DNA of 64,000 bases from Orobanche coerulescens (taxonomy: Eukaryota; Streptophyta; Magnoliopsida; Lamiales; Orobanchaceae), in NCBI GenBank assembly GCA_033398695.1, contig JAWKAU010000041.1:682001-746000 (forward strand). Reading direction: 5' to 3'. The first letter of the stretch is position 1. Each line of letters starts with the position of its first letter. Of the stretch, positions 23,486 to 34,701 are shown piece by piece. A program made the position numbers and the translations under genes. The notes beneath the pieces are model-generated. The model ran no database searches. It saw nothing but the letters and a program-made list of their open reading frames with translations, and had not been told where the DNA came from.

Positions 23486-24485
23486 TTAGGTTGCGGAAAC
23501 CTAGGCTGTCGGGTCAAGTCGAGTCGTGATTTGTCGAGTAGTGTGTCATCGTGTCATTCGAGTTGACGGGTGACAAGTTGAGTTGTGCGTAGTCACAATG
23601 TGTCGGATATGTTGTCGGGTGAGATTAGTATCGAGGGCGACCGTCATCTCCGTGTGGCCTGTGGACGTAAGTCTCCTCTTTTATGCGATGTACCTGTGTT
23701 TCATGATTTCATCTATGTGAGTTAATTGCGGTGCATAATTTTAATTGCACGGTGTTGTGTAATGGAGTTTGTATTCGATATGTGTGACACACTTGCCTTT
23801 GAAACACCGTGAGGGGTGGTATGATGTGAAAGTTGTGAACCTTGATGGGTTTCGAAAAAGGTATTGACGGTAGGGTTTATAAGAAACACCGATGAATGGT
23901 TTTATTGTATGTTTAAACTTGATTCTCACTAGATGTATTTTATTGAATTGGCGATCCTATTTGCCATGTGGTTTTAAGTTTGATTGTTTATGGATTGTTG
24001 TAATTATGCCCAATGCGGGTAGGTTTGAGAATGTTTTTTTGGAAGACTTTACGGGTTTGAACATTTTTGCGGAAATCGATTTTCGAAAGCATTTTGATAG
24101 TGCGGTTAAACCATGGGTTGTATGGATTTTGAAATCGGTTGAATTTTGACAAGTTGGTCATGTATTTTTAAATATCACCATCAGATGGTATTTGGAAAAT
24201 GTGTTTTAAAATACTTCGGACATTGCAAATATTACCGTCATTTTTTGTTATGATCGAAAGGGTTTTGGAAAAATTTCTGTTTATGCAAAACGACCTTGGT
24301 TTTCGGAATTCAAAATGTTATGTGTTTGTGTGTTGGACTAAGTTGTTGCGACAAGTTTGTTATGTTGTTATACTCGTCGGAGAATGTTGCAGTGTTTTCT
24401 ATATGTCGGAATATATTGTTAGGAGTCGATCCTTAACCTTCGGAGCCGTGTCGGGGCTGCTGGGAAAATTCTATTGTCCTGCAGC

Positions 24486-25055
24486 TAGGGGTGTTACTAT
24501 AAATCCGAAAACCGACCAACCAATCCGAACCAATTCGCACCGAACCGAAAATCCCCGACCGAAAGCAACCACGAACTTGAAACTTACAAACGAAACCGAA
24601 ACCGAATTAATTCGGGTTTAGATAACTTAAAACCGAACCGAACCGAATTACCCCGAATTGGACCGAACTAACCCGAATTATTTATATTATATAAAATTTT
24701 ATTTATATGACTAAAATTTTTAAACTTATAAAATAATATATCTACACATATATTGTAGTTTTGATAAAAAAACAATGATTAAATATATCAATTAAAGATC
24801 TATCTATTATTTTAGAACAAGTTTTGTTAATATAATTAATTTTTTTGTTACTTTATTAAATAAATATATATAAATTAAATATGTTTGGGTCAAAACCAAA
24901 TTTGACCGAACTAATCCGAAACCGAAACATTTGGGGAGGGTTTGCGTTTTGAGTTTTGAAAACCGAAACCGACCGAAACCGAAACCGAATTTTAAAGTTT
25001 GGGGAGGGTTTGGGTTTCGAAAATTTTACCCCGACCGAAACCGAAAATACCCCTA
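24486..25055. mobile_element. hAT-type MITE, 570 bp
   Basis: Flanked by a perfect 8-bp target duplication CCTGCAGC (24478-24485 and 25056-25063). Terminal inverted repeats read TAGGGGTGTT and, from the right, TAGGGGTATT. Both subterminal regions are packed with ACCGAAACCGA-like repeats, and the centre is AT-rich. No transposase. It lies inside the interior of element A. Confidence 0.9.
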
Positions 25056-25065
25056 CCTGCAGCTA

Positions 25066-25185
25066 GTGATTACGGCCGTAAGATGTTTACCATTACTGCC
25101 GTAAGCTCATAGTTGTTACGGCCGTAAACTACATGTTGTTACAGCCGTAAGCTTTTCACTGTCACGGTGGTAACCTTGTTGTTAT
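25066..25185. repeat. TTACGGCCGTAA-type palindrome cluster in element A interior
   Basis: Several variants within 120 bp: ATTACGGCCGTAAG, ATTACTGCCGTAAG, GTTACGGCCGTAAA, GTTACAGCCGTAAG. The same motif fills the U3 of A's own 3' LTR. Confidence 0.8.
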
Positions 25186-26098
25186 AGTTGTATATGCGCC
25201 CTCTACCAATCATTTGATTTCAGTGGACATAGTCGTATGGTCCGCCAGTGACGACGGTGAATTTTAACCATTGTATCGGTAATGTCGCACTCGGTTAGTT
25301 ATCCTGTCTGGGTATCGTTGACGAGTTGTTGATTATTACCATTATTGCTAGAAAATTTTGGTTATACACATAAGTGTTGTGACTGCATAGTATGATCTGA
25401 TCGTATTATTCTATGACATTATCCTGATGTGGTAGTTAATCTGTGGAAATGTTGAGTGCGAGTACAAGAGGTTTTCCACACGGGATTGGTTTGGCGAAAC
25501 CTTTGAGGGTCGATGCTGAGGGGCATGGTCGCTAATTATCATGTGCATTATTATTCGTGATGGTTGGTGTGGTAACATGTGGTTACCCTGTATGTTGTAA
25601 ACGGTGATAATGATATATATTGATAAGATCATTTTGCTGATATCGTTTTTCGAGAAGATTGAAGTTTCAACATGTTGTTTTGTAAATAATTTCAAGCAAA
25701 ACAGTTTTGATAATGGGTTCATGGTTTTGATTAAACGATGAGGTATTAAAAGTGTTTTCAAAAATTTCATTTCAGCAAAATTTTTCAAACTCACGAATTT
25801 TAAAATATTATCATTTGAACAATACCTCAGAAAATTTTTATTTTTAAAGAATGTTACAAGTGTTTGATCCTAATGATATGTATGTGGTTTTGACTGTATT
25901 TGTTTTGGTAAAAGTCGTACATATCTGTTGATGTGACCGTGCGAATTACATTTGAATTTAAGTTCTATTATTGCGGTGTTAGTTCGTGTATTCGTGTAAC
26001 GACTTGGAGTTAATGTTTTAGCGTGCTGCTATTTGTTGTCCTGTGTTGATTATGTGATGGTGTTTTGTTATGTTATTCTGGATGGTTGTCCGTTCAGT

Positions 26099-27204
26099 AT
26101 GCCGAGAGGTCGAGGTCGAGGACATGAGCATGGTAGGGGTAGTAATCAGGAGCATGAGAGGGCGACTCGCTCGTTGTCGAGCGCCAATCAGCTCAGTACA
26201 GATGGTCATGATTGGGGGCAATCAACAGAGGTAATGTTGACATTAGCGCCGCCACCATCCTTCATCAGGTGGTTGACCAGTTGATGCATATGAATTAGAC
26301 CGTACACCGGGATGGGATCCCAGATGGGGATAACGGATCTAGTAAGTGCTTACGAGATGTGATGAGAATGCACCCGCCCCATTTCGTAGGTTCTTTGGAT
26401 TCGTTAGGATGGGAGAATTAGCTCTTCCCGTTGGACAGAACATTCGATGTTGTAGCTTGTCCAGATGAAAGAAGAGTACCCATTGCTCAATACCTGCTCG
26501 ACATGGAAGCTGCAAACTGGTGGGAGGCCGTAGCGCCTAGTGATCGTACAGCTACTTGGGCTGAATTCAAGATTTCCATGGAGGCCGAGTATTGACCGCC
26601 GTCTGTTAAAGAGCACAGGATCGTAGAGCTTTACTCGGCTATGCCTCAAGACGTATCGATATCTCAGGCAATAGTCTATTACAATAGACAGCTGTGTTAT
26701 GTTCGGGATCAAGTGTGAAGTGAGGCACATAAAGTTCGTTATTTCGATATGCGTATGAAACCTCAGGTTCAACAGTGTATCGCTCCTTTTATGTGTACAA
26801 CGTTGAAGGACTATCAGAATCGAGCCTTAGCATTTGAAATGGCTATAATATCTGTAGAGTCTGCATCTGCAGCAAGGAAATGGAAGAATTCTGATGACGC
26901 ATCGGGAAGTGAGAGAATTAGGGTTCCTAAACCTCAACTCTCGTATCAGTTGAGTATGAGACCTTCTCGGTCAACTGGAGAATCTAAAAGACCCAAGACG
27001 GTGTCTTTGAGTTCTGGTAGTGCTCCAAGGTGTTTCAACTGTAACGTTCTGGGCCATGAACGTGCGCATTGTAAGATACCGCCAGTGACTTATTAAAATT
27101 GTGGATGCGAGGGGCATCAAGTTCAGTACTGCGAGATTGTTGCCAAGATGGTAGGGAACCAGAGTTCCATTCCCACTTCTAGATGGCCCAGTGATGTCCA
27201 GTGA
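26099..27204 (+). pseudogene. Element A gag-like protein, decayed
   Basis: It starts MPRGRGRGHEHGRG (basic RG-rich N terminus), then a retrotransposon gag domain (CPDERRVPIAQYLLDMEAANWWE; DMRMKPQVQQC), then a CCHC zinc knuckle CFNCNVLGHERAHC. In-frame stops lie at EY*PP (about 26594), QV*SE (about 26716) and inside the second zinc knuckle (Y*NCGCEGHQVQYC, about 27095). Frame changes lie before 26430. In the family this protein forms the particle and packages RNA. No pol follows it. It is the same protein type as the gag of element B. Confidence 0.8.
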
Positions 27205-27426
27205 TGGTATTTTGTGCTCGTTACGCGCATTGTCTCTCGTATGGAGATGTATTATGTGCTGTTTTTATGTTTGGAGCTTGATGATTGATATTTTGTTTTG
27301 AATAAGTTCCATGTGGGCTGTTGAACCTACGGAGATGTGACAGTGGACATGGGGTCATGAATTTGGTATTTTATTATGTGTCGTCGTGTTTTGTTTTGTA
27401 TCACTGTGATGACCTTATTTATGTTT

Positions 27427-27443
27427 CGGGACGAAACTTATTT
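27427..27443. promoter_or_regulatory. Inverted repeat before the polypurine tract, element A
   Basis: GTTTCGGGACGAAACTT forms a short hairpin (GTTTCG/CGAAAC) immediately upstream of the polypurine tract. Counterparts sit at the same place in B, D and E. Confidence 0.7.
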
Positions 27444-27769
27444 TTAGAGGGGTAGAATGTAATACCCGAGACTTTTATTCTGGTTGCCTTGAACTATTTG
27501 TCTGTTGGTTTCGGTTATTTCGTGTCATTATGATTATGTGGAATTTGTTTTTCTCTCATGAACGGTATGATATACTCTGTTGTAGTGTTCGTCGAGTGAG
27601 ACTTGTGGTTGAGTGCGTTTTTTTGATTAAATGTGTTCGTGTGATGTTGTATGTTATGTTTCGTAATTTGATCGTTATTGTTTTGAATTATATCGGGTGT
27701 GTTAGTGTGACCGAGATGTTGTCGAACGTCTAATCGGACTGTCGGAACGATCGAGTTTCGATCGTAAGG

Positions 27770-28095
27770 CCTGGCCGAGTTACGGACGCAATGCAGGTCC
27801 TATTACCACCGTAATGCATGGCCGGTTATGGCCGCAATGCCTTGACGGTTACGACCGTAAGGCACCCGCACAGGTTGGGCAGTAGCCCAAGGAGGATCGA
27901 TTACGGCCGTAATGTGTGCCGGGTACGGCCATAATACCTGGTTACGGCCGCAATGCTTTGCCTGATAACGGCTGTAATATACTGAGTGTGTTGGGCAGTG
28001 TCCTGGGAAGTGCCGATTACGTCCGTTAGATGATGCCGATTACGACCGTAAGGGACGAGTTACGGATGTAAGGTGCCGCCTATTACGGTCGTAAC
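27770..28095. repeat. Palindrome array in element A U3
   Basis: About a dozen variants of TTACGGCCGTAA (for example GATTACGGCCGTAATG, GTTACGACCGTAAGG, ATTACGACCGTAAGG) at roughly 25-35 bp spacing, ending just before the TATA box. Confidence 0.85.
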
Positions 28096-28103
28096 CTACG
28101 CTG

Positions 28104-28112
28104 CTATATATA
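28104..28112 (+). promoter_or_regulatory. TATA box of element A LTR
   Basis: CTATATATAGG directly downstream of the palindrome array, in the correct orientation for LTR transcription. Confidence 0.6.
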
Positions 28113-28989
28113 GGCCTGCCGATGGGTTTTTGTTCATTCTTCACCATTTCTCCTTCTTCTTCTGCGATTCTCGGCTGGAACTCCTGGATGGTGATTGGAG
28201 GTATATCGTGCATCGTTTTGAGAAGCTTAGTTCGTGTTAATCATCATCTAATCCTTGTTCTTCGTCGGATCGAGGTAAATTCCTGAAATCTCCTAGGATT
28301 GACTCTCGGGATTCCTTCTTGATATTCGTTGTTTGTCTGATTTTGATGAATCAGTTGATGTTATTAAGCATTATTAATCGTGTTCTGTGGGTTGTATATC
28401 CATGTTTCGAGTTTATTTAACTCCATTGGCGATTCGAGTGTTCTTGGGAGTTATTGAACATTTAATGTTCGATTAAATGAACCAATGAGTTTTCCTTCGA
28501 TAGTTTGGTGGTATTTCCGTTGTTATTGGTCTTGATTCTCATTGTAATTGTATCTTCGTTGTTTTTTCTGGAGGATTGTAGGTGTTCGAGGTTTCCCAGT
28601 TGAGCTGTGTTCGTCGAAGTGTTCGGTATCGGTTATCGAGGCAAGTATCTTGCTATACGATTTGTGTCTTGTGAATAGGGACTTCATGTTAGGGTTATGA
28701 TGAATTAGTTTACTTTCGTGAATATGCTTCATGTGAATTGATTATTGTGAACGATTGATGTTAGTGATGATATCCTCACTTGGTTAACGTCGTGGAATTG
28801 TGTTGGTTGTGTTAATCATATGGTTTGTGTCGGGCGTGGTTGGTCATGGTTGTGTTGTCATGATGATTATGATATTTGTGTCGTTTTGATCTACATACTT
28901 GAATATGCATTACGGTGTATTGTTGAATGGTTTGACATATTGATAATAATGTGTGTTGCTCGTGGTGATGTGTTGAGTTGATCAATATG

Positions 28990-29212
28990 AGTTGTGTCGT
29001 GATAATGTGTGTGTTCCAGGTAAGGTCTGACGAGGCCTCTGGAGTTCGGTACATGAGGTGTACGAACAAGGTGTGTGATCCAGGTAAGGTCTGAAGAGGC
29101 CTCTGGAGTTCGGTACATGATGTGTACGAGCAATGTGTGTGGTCCGGGTAGGGTCCGTCAAGGCCTCTGGAGTTTGGTACATGATGTGTACGAACAATGC
29201 GTGTTGTCCGGG
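28990..29212. repeat. 60-bp minisatellite in element A 3' LTR
   Basis: About three and a half units of GTCCGGGTAGGGTC...AGGCCTCTGGAGTTCGGTACATGATGTGTACGAACAATGTGTGT. The array is cut by element B and continues for part of a unit at 37400-37442. Confidence 0.85.
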
Positions 29213-29949
29213 TGTAACACCCCCAAAACCGTATGGGAATATTACACGCCGTAAACCCTTTCCGCAAGGATCTACCAGGCTAAACGTCCATAAATAACCA
29301 AATGCTTGCCCGGCCAGGGTCAAACAATATAATAATACAGACCGTTAAGGTCACTTACACAAAAACACACAGACCGATGAGGTCACACAACTCTATCAAG
29401 AGGACTGACTAACAACATTACCCACACAGGGTTCGAAATACAATACAGCGGAAGACTGAATCAACTCTAACAATACAACTAAACTCTACCAACTTTCAAC
29501 TCTTGATTAGTATCGCAGCTCGTCATCCCCTTGTGCTAATCCTGTGACTGCTCCCCTGAACCTGCATGTACCTGGACGCAGAACAGACATCCACCCCCCG
29601 AATACTCGGGGGTTAGTAAAACTCCACTGTTTTACTAGTGCAAGTATCAAACCATACGAAATGTAACAAGCAAATAGCAACTACGAATTTAATACGTAAA
29701 TCAATTATCAAAATGTTCCCGAGAAGTTTTAGAATTTCGAACTCAAGTAAGAGATATTTGAAAAGGAACACATCATCTCAGGGATTTTAAAGCAGAAATT
29801 CTTTTGGACCTCGAGTCCCAATTTACAAAACCTTTTCGTAAACATTAGGGCCTTAGCTCGATTCTCGTTTCAAAGCATACTAAATAATATATCATTATGA
29901 GTCCGAGATCCATATTTAAAATGTTACCCGAACAATCACTGCTACACGA

Positions 29950-30395
29950 TCATTGTTCGTACACATCATGTACCGAACTCCGGAGGCCTCGACGGACCTT
30001 ACCCGGACCACACACACTGTTCGTACACATCATGTACCGAACTCCGGAGGTCTCAACGGACCCTACCCGGCCACACACACTGTTCGTACACATCATGTAC
30101 CGAACTCCGGAGGCCTCAACGGACCCTACCCGTCCACACACACTGTTCGTACACATCATGTACCGAACTCCGGAGGCCTCAACGGACCCTACCCGGCTAC
30201 AACATCGTTCGTACACATCATGTACCGAACTCCAGAGGCCTCGTCAGACCCTACCTGGATCACACACCTTGTCCGTACACGTCATGTACCGGACTCCAGA
30301 GGCCTCGTCAGACCCTACCTGGATCACACACTTTGTTCGTACACATCATGTACCGAACTCCAGAGGCCTCGTCAGACCCTACCTGGAACACACAC
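29950..30395. repeat. 60-63-bp minisatellite in element B left LTR
   Basis: Seven or so tandem units of TTCGTACACATCATGTACCG...GGAGGCCTCAACGGACCCTACCCGGCCACACACAC; measured spacing between unit starts is 63 bp at 30018, 30081 and 30144. Open frames through it on both strands are repeat artefacts. Confidence 0.93.
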
Positions 30396-31320
30396 ACATC
30401 GACATGACACAATTCATAATCATTAAATGTCAAGCCATTCCACATTACACTGAAATGTACAATCAAGTATGTAAACCAAAACAACACAAATATCATGATC
30501 ATCATAACGACTCTTAACCAACATAACACACATTCGGTACACAATACATTGAACAACCACGTGTACAACCATCTCATATGTACATCGCAATCCTGCACAA
30601 ATGGCACAACGCCTAACACGGATACCAACATATCACTATTATCACAAAGCCTTCAAATTTCGGAAAACACAACCAACTCAAACGGAACATATTTACGGAG
30701 GCAAGCAAAATCGTCATACATATCATACGTAATTACTAGTCACAAGATACAAGTCGTATAATAAGATACTTGCCTCGATAACCGCTACCGAACGCTCCGA
30801 AGAACACGGTTCGACCGGAAAGCTCGGACCCCGAAGAAGACAACGAACGGAAGGGTTCCGACTCGAGTTCTTCACAAGAATTCGACCCTAACAACATATA
30901 ATCAATAAATCATCGATCATACGAGGAAGAATAATCGTAGAACGCTCGAATCCTCTTTGTGACATTTTATCGAACACCTTCAAGGCGTCGATAAGATACT
31001 CAATAAAACGACGAATCCTCGGCGATTCAACCGAGGAACAGCAAGGAATTCGACATAATATTGTTTAATAATCATAAATACATCACTATTCCGAGTTAAA
31101 ACGAATTAAACGGACAAATCGAACAAAAACCCCAAAACTAGATTTTAAGAAAACTTGCCTTGATTCATGGATCAAGGATGTTACGTGATGATCAATTGAT
31201 GTTATGAACCTCAAAACTTCATGGATTCATTGTATAACAACATGCCTCCATGATTGAGCAAGTTCCAGCGGAAGGGAAGAAAACGAGTGATAAAATGGGT
31301 GAAAAACCCGTCTGTTTCGC

Positions 31321-31330
31321 CATATTTATA
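31321..31330 (-). promoter_or_regulatory. TATA box of element B LTR
   Basis: The minus strand reads CCTATAAATATGG, directly after a GC-rich block with repeated GACACGGC / GCCGTGTC words. The same arrangement is present in the other LTR near 36741-36750. Confidence 0.6.
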
Positions 31331-31964
31331 GGCTCACGGACACGGCGCATCAAACGCCTGCATACAGCCGTGTGTCTCGGCCGTGTCTCGCAGCTGCCCC
31401 CCGGCCGACCCGGCGCAGACACGGCGCACACAGGCTGCCAGGTGGCCGTGTTGCATGTGTCCGGGCAGCCCTACTGCATGCACTCAAAAATTACGTCCGA
31501 ACGACCCCGAAACCCGAACTCGAATACGAATCGGGTTACGGTTACGAAGTACTCGCAAAGACGAATCTAAGAGCTAATAGAACACACGATTCCGACCACC
31601 CAAGGCTCGAATTCGACAACGGAAGTAATTACCCAAAACTTTGGGAAATTACGAAATGGCCCAAAACGTCCGAAAATCACGATACGCAATCGAAACACCA
31701 AACCAAAGCTCGCAACATGAATAATAACATTAAATGAACTTACGAGAAACTCAAACAACAGCTTCGGACGAGATTCGCAAGAATCGAACTCAAGTGCGGA
31801 AAAGTCGCTAAAAAGCTCGGAACTCAACAAAACGATACAAACGAACTCGGATGACAAAAGTGCAGAATTAATCATTCTCGAAATGACGAAATGGTCATGA
31901 GCGAGTCGTCAAACGGACTCGCCGAAAATGAAATTTACCAAAAATCGAAAATTGCGATATTACA

Positions 31965-32430
31965 TTCTACCCTCCTTAAAAGAAGTTTCGTCCCGAAACT
32001 TAAAACAAGTAGGGAGAAGCAATATCCCGCCAGGAAAACTCAACAAGATACACAAGAAACGCATAACTTTCGTCCATTGGCGAAACGTTACAAGCAACGC
32101 GAAAGAATATACAGCGTGACAACACGCCACATGACCACCATAACAACGCCACCGACAATGATTCAAAACAATAACGATCAATTAACGACGCATCACATAC
32201 CACATCATATGCACACATTTAATCAAGGAAAAGTACGCGACAACAAGTCGCACCCGACTAAAACGGCTATGCGATAGAAACAAATAGAGTATTACGATAG
32301 AAATCGTTCCGATTCTCATCAACAAGAAAATGTCCGACGTCAAAACACAAACAATTCAAGATAACAGAAAATGAGAATACCGGATATTAGATTCTATCAT
32401 ACAAAAAAAATAAGTTTCGTCCCGAAACTT
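31965..32430. other. Polypurine tract and doubled hairpin block of element B
   Basis: The minus strand shows the purine tract next to the LTR. AGTTTCGTCCCGAAACTT, the conserved hairpin, occurs twice, at about 31981-31998 and 32411-32428. The roughly 430 bp between the copies has no counterpart in element A and no recognisable gene. Confidence 0.6.
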
Positions 32431-32652
32431 AAACTAAGGTTATCACAATGATACAAAACAAAATATAGCGACACATAATAAAATACCATGCTCATGACCT
32501 CGTGGTCCACTGACACGCCTCCGTAGGTTCAACAACTAAACGAGAACTTACACAAAACAAAATATCATTCAACAAGTTCCAAATGTAAAAGCGTCACAAA
32601 AAAAACATCTCCACACGCGAAACAATTCGTGTAGCGAGTACCAAAAACGCCA

Positions 32653-33683
32653 TCACTGGACATCACTGGGCCCTCCGGAAGTAGGAATGGAATTCCGGTC
32701 CCTTAACATCTCGGCAACAATCTCGCAGTACTGAACTCGATGCCCCTCGTGTCCACAATTATAACAAGTCACTGGCGGTTTCTTACAATGCGCGCGTTCA
32801 TGGCCTAGAACGTTACAGTTGAAACACCTAGGAGCATTACCAGAACTCAAAGACACCAACTTGGGTCTTTTGGGTTCTCTAACTGACCGAGAAGGTCCCA
32901 TACTCGGCTGATACGGGGGTTGAGATGTGGGAATCCCAATTCCCTTACTTCCCGATGCGTCATCGGAAATCTTCTGCTTTTTCGCTACCGATACAGACTC
33001 GGTAGACATTATAGCCATCTCAAACGCCAAGGCTCGATCCTGATAGTCCTTCAAGGTTGTACACATAAAAGGAGCCATACACTGCCGAATCCGAGGTTTC
33101 ATACGCATATCGAAATAACGAACCTTATCTCGCCTCACTTTTCACCGATCCCGAACATAACACAAATTGCCGATTATAATCGACTATCGCTGGGATATCG
33201 ACATGTCTCGGGCGTAGCCGAGAAAACTCAACAATTCTACGCTCTTTAACAGCGGCGACAATACTCGGCCTCCATGGCGCTTTGAATTCACCCAAGTAGC
33301 AAGACGATCACTAGGCGCTACGGCCTCCCACCGATCTGCAGCCTTCCTGCCGAGTAGGTATTGAGCAATAGGCACTCTTCTCTCATCGGGGCAAGCTACA
33401 ACATCAAATGTTCTCATCTAATCGGAAGAGCCAATTCTCCCACCTAACGAGTCCGAAGAACCTACAAAACGGGCGGGTGCATTCTCATCACATCTCGTAA
33501 CCACTTACTAGCTCCGTTATCCTCATCCGTAATCCCGTCTCGGTACGGCCCGATTCATATGCGCCTAACCGGTCACCACCGACGAAGGATGGTGGCGGCG
33601 CCAATATCAACATTACCTCTCGATGATTGCTGCTGATCACGACCACGACTACGACCACGTCCTCGGCCACGGCCTCTCGGCAT
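32653..33683 (-). pseudogene. Element B gag-like protein, frameshifted
   Basis: It starts MPRGRGRGRGRSRGRD at 33683. The gag core (FDVVACPDERRVPIAQYLL) is reached only after frame changes between 33600 and 33417, and the core is interrupted again near 33184-33140. The last part (33138-32653) is open and holds two intact CCHC zinc knuckles, CFNCNVLGHERAHC and CYNCGHEGHRVQYC. The family role is capsid assembly and RNA binding. There is no pol downstream; 32653 to the LTR is non-coding. Confidence 0.82.
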
Positions 33684-34689
33684 ACTGGATGGACGACCAA
33701 AAAGAATAACACATCCAAACAAATATCACAACGTCAAGATAAGACAATAAATAGCAGCACGTTAAAACATCAACTCCAAGTCATCACACAAGTGCACAAA
33801 CTAACACTGTAATTTTAGGACTTCATTAAGAAAAAATAATCCACACAGTCACATCAACAGAGATGTTTGGATTTTTCAAAATCAAACACGGTCAAAACCA
33901 CACACGTATCGCAGGGATCAAACAAACAACAAAAATAAAATGTTTCTGGGGTATTATTCAAATGATAAAATTTTAAAATTCTCAAGTTTGAAAAAAAATT
34001 GGTGAAATGAAATTTTTGAAAACACTTATAATACTTCGGTCGTTTTGCAAAACAAGATTTTCCAAAAATTTTGATTTCCACAAAAATGCTCAAATCAGTA
34101 GTCTTTAAGGAAAAACGTTTTCAAAGCTACCCGTAGCGGGTATAATTACAACAATCCAAAATAGTCGATATTAAAACCACATGCCCAAATGGCAAACAGG
34201 GTCGCCAATTCAATCACATACATCTCATGGCATCAAGTTTAAACACACAGCAAAATTATTCATCGGAGTTTCCCACAAACTCTACCGTAAAACCCATCAA
34301 GGTTCACAACTTTCACACCATACCAACCCACATGGTGGTTCAAGGGCCAAACATCAATACATCCAGTTCTATACACGTACAGCGTATCCAAGTATCGAAT
34401 ACAACTTCATTACACAACACCGTGTAAATAAAATTATGCACCACAAATATCACACATAAATGAAATCATGAACACAGATATTATGCATAAAAGAGGAGAC
34501 CTATGTCCACAGGCCGCACGGAGACGACGGTCGCCCACGATACTAATCTCATCCGACAACATATCCAACGCGTTGTGACTACGCACAACTCAACTTGTCA
34601 CCTGACGATTCGAACGACGAGACAACACATTACTCGACAACTCACAACTCGACTCGACCCGACAGCCTAGGTTTCCGCAACCTAAGCTC
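33684..34689. other. Untranslated leader of element B
   Basis: Between gag start and primer-binding site. It shares blocks with the leader of element A (for example the GGATTGTTGTAATTAT...GCGGGTAG region) but lacks about 1.4 kb found in A between roughly 24296 and 25738. No ORF of note. Confidence 0.6.
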
Positions 34690-34697
34690 CGATACCA
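34686..34697 (-). promoter_or_regulatory. Element B primer-binding site
   Basis: The minus strand reads TGGTATCGGAGC a few bases after the LTR end, identical to that of element A. Confidence 0.8.
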
Positions 34698-34701
34698 TAA
34701 A

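Larger units (their letters stand above)
27459..29212 (+). repeat. Element A 3' LTR, first part
   Basis: It begins TGTAATACCCGAG after the polypurine tract. U3 holds the palindrome array (27770-28095), then the TATA box (28104-28112). It is broken at 29212 by element B and resumes at 37400. Confidence 0.85.
29213..31964 (-). repeat. Element B 3' LTR
   Basis: 2752 bp. In element orientation: U3 with GCCGTGTC-type repeats (31335-31480), TATA box TATAAATATG (31321-31330), then the 60-bp minisatellite and a U5 ending GGTTTTGGGGGTGTTACA. Confidence 0.92.

Noticed and set aside
25066..25185. Possible CRISPR-like array of spaced palindromes (also 27770-28095, 43783-44158, 49557-49910)
   Set aside because: Repeats are short, degenerate and irregularly spaced, and lie in plant LTR promoters; this is not a CRISPR array.
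29897..30517. Long open frames through 29.9-30.5 kb and 35.4-35.8 kb on both strands with repeated VHIMYRTPEA words
   Set aside because: They are translations of the LTR minisatellite; every frame is open because the unit length is near a multiple of three and lacks stops. No gene.
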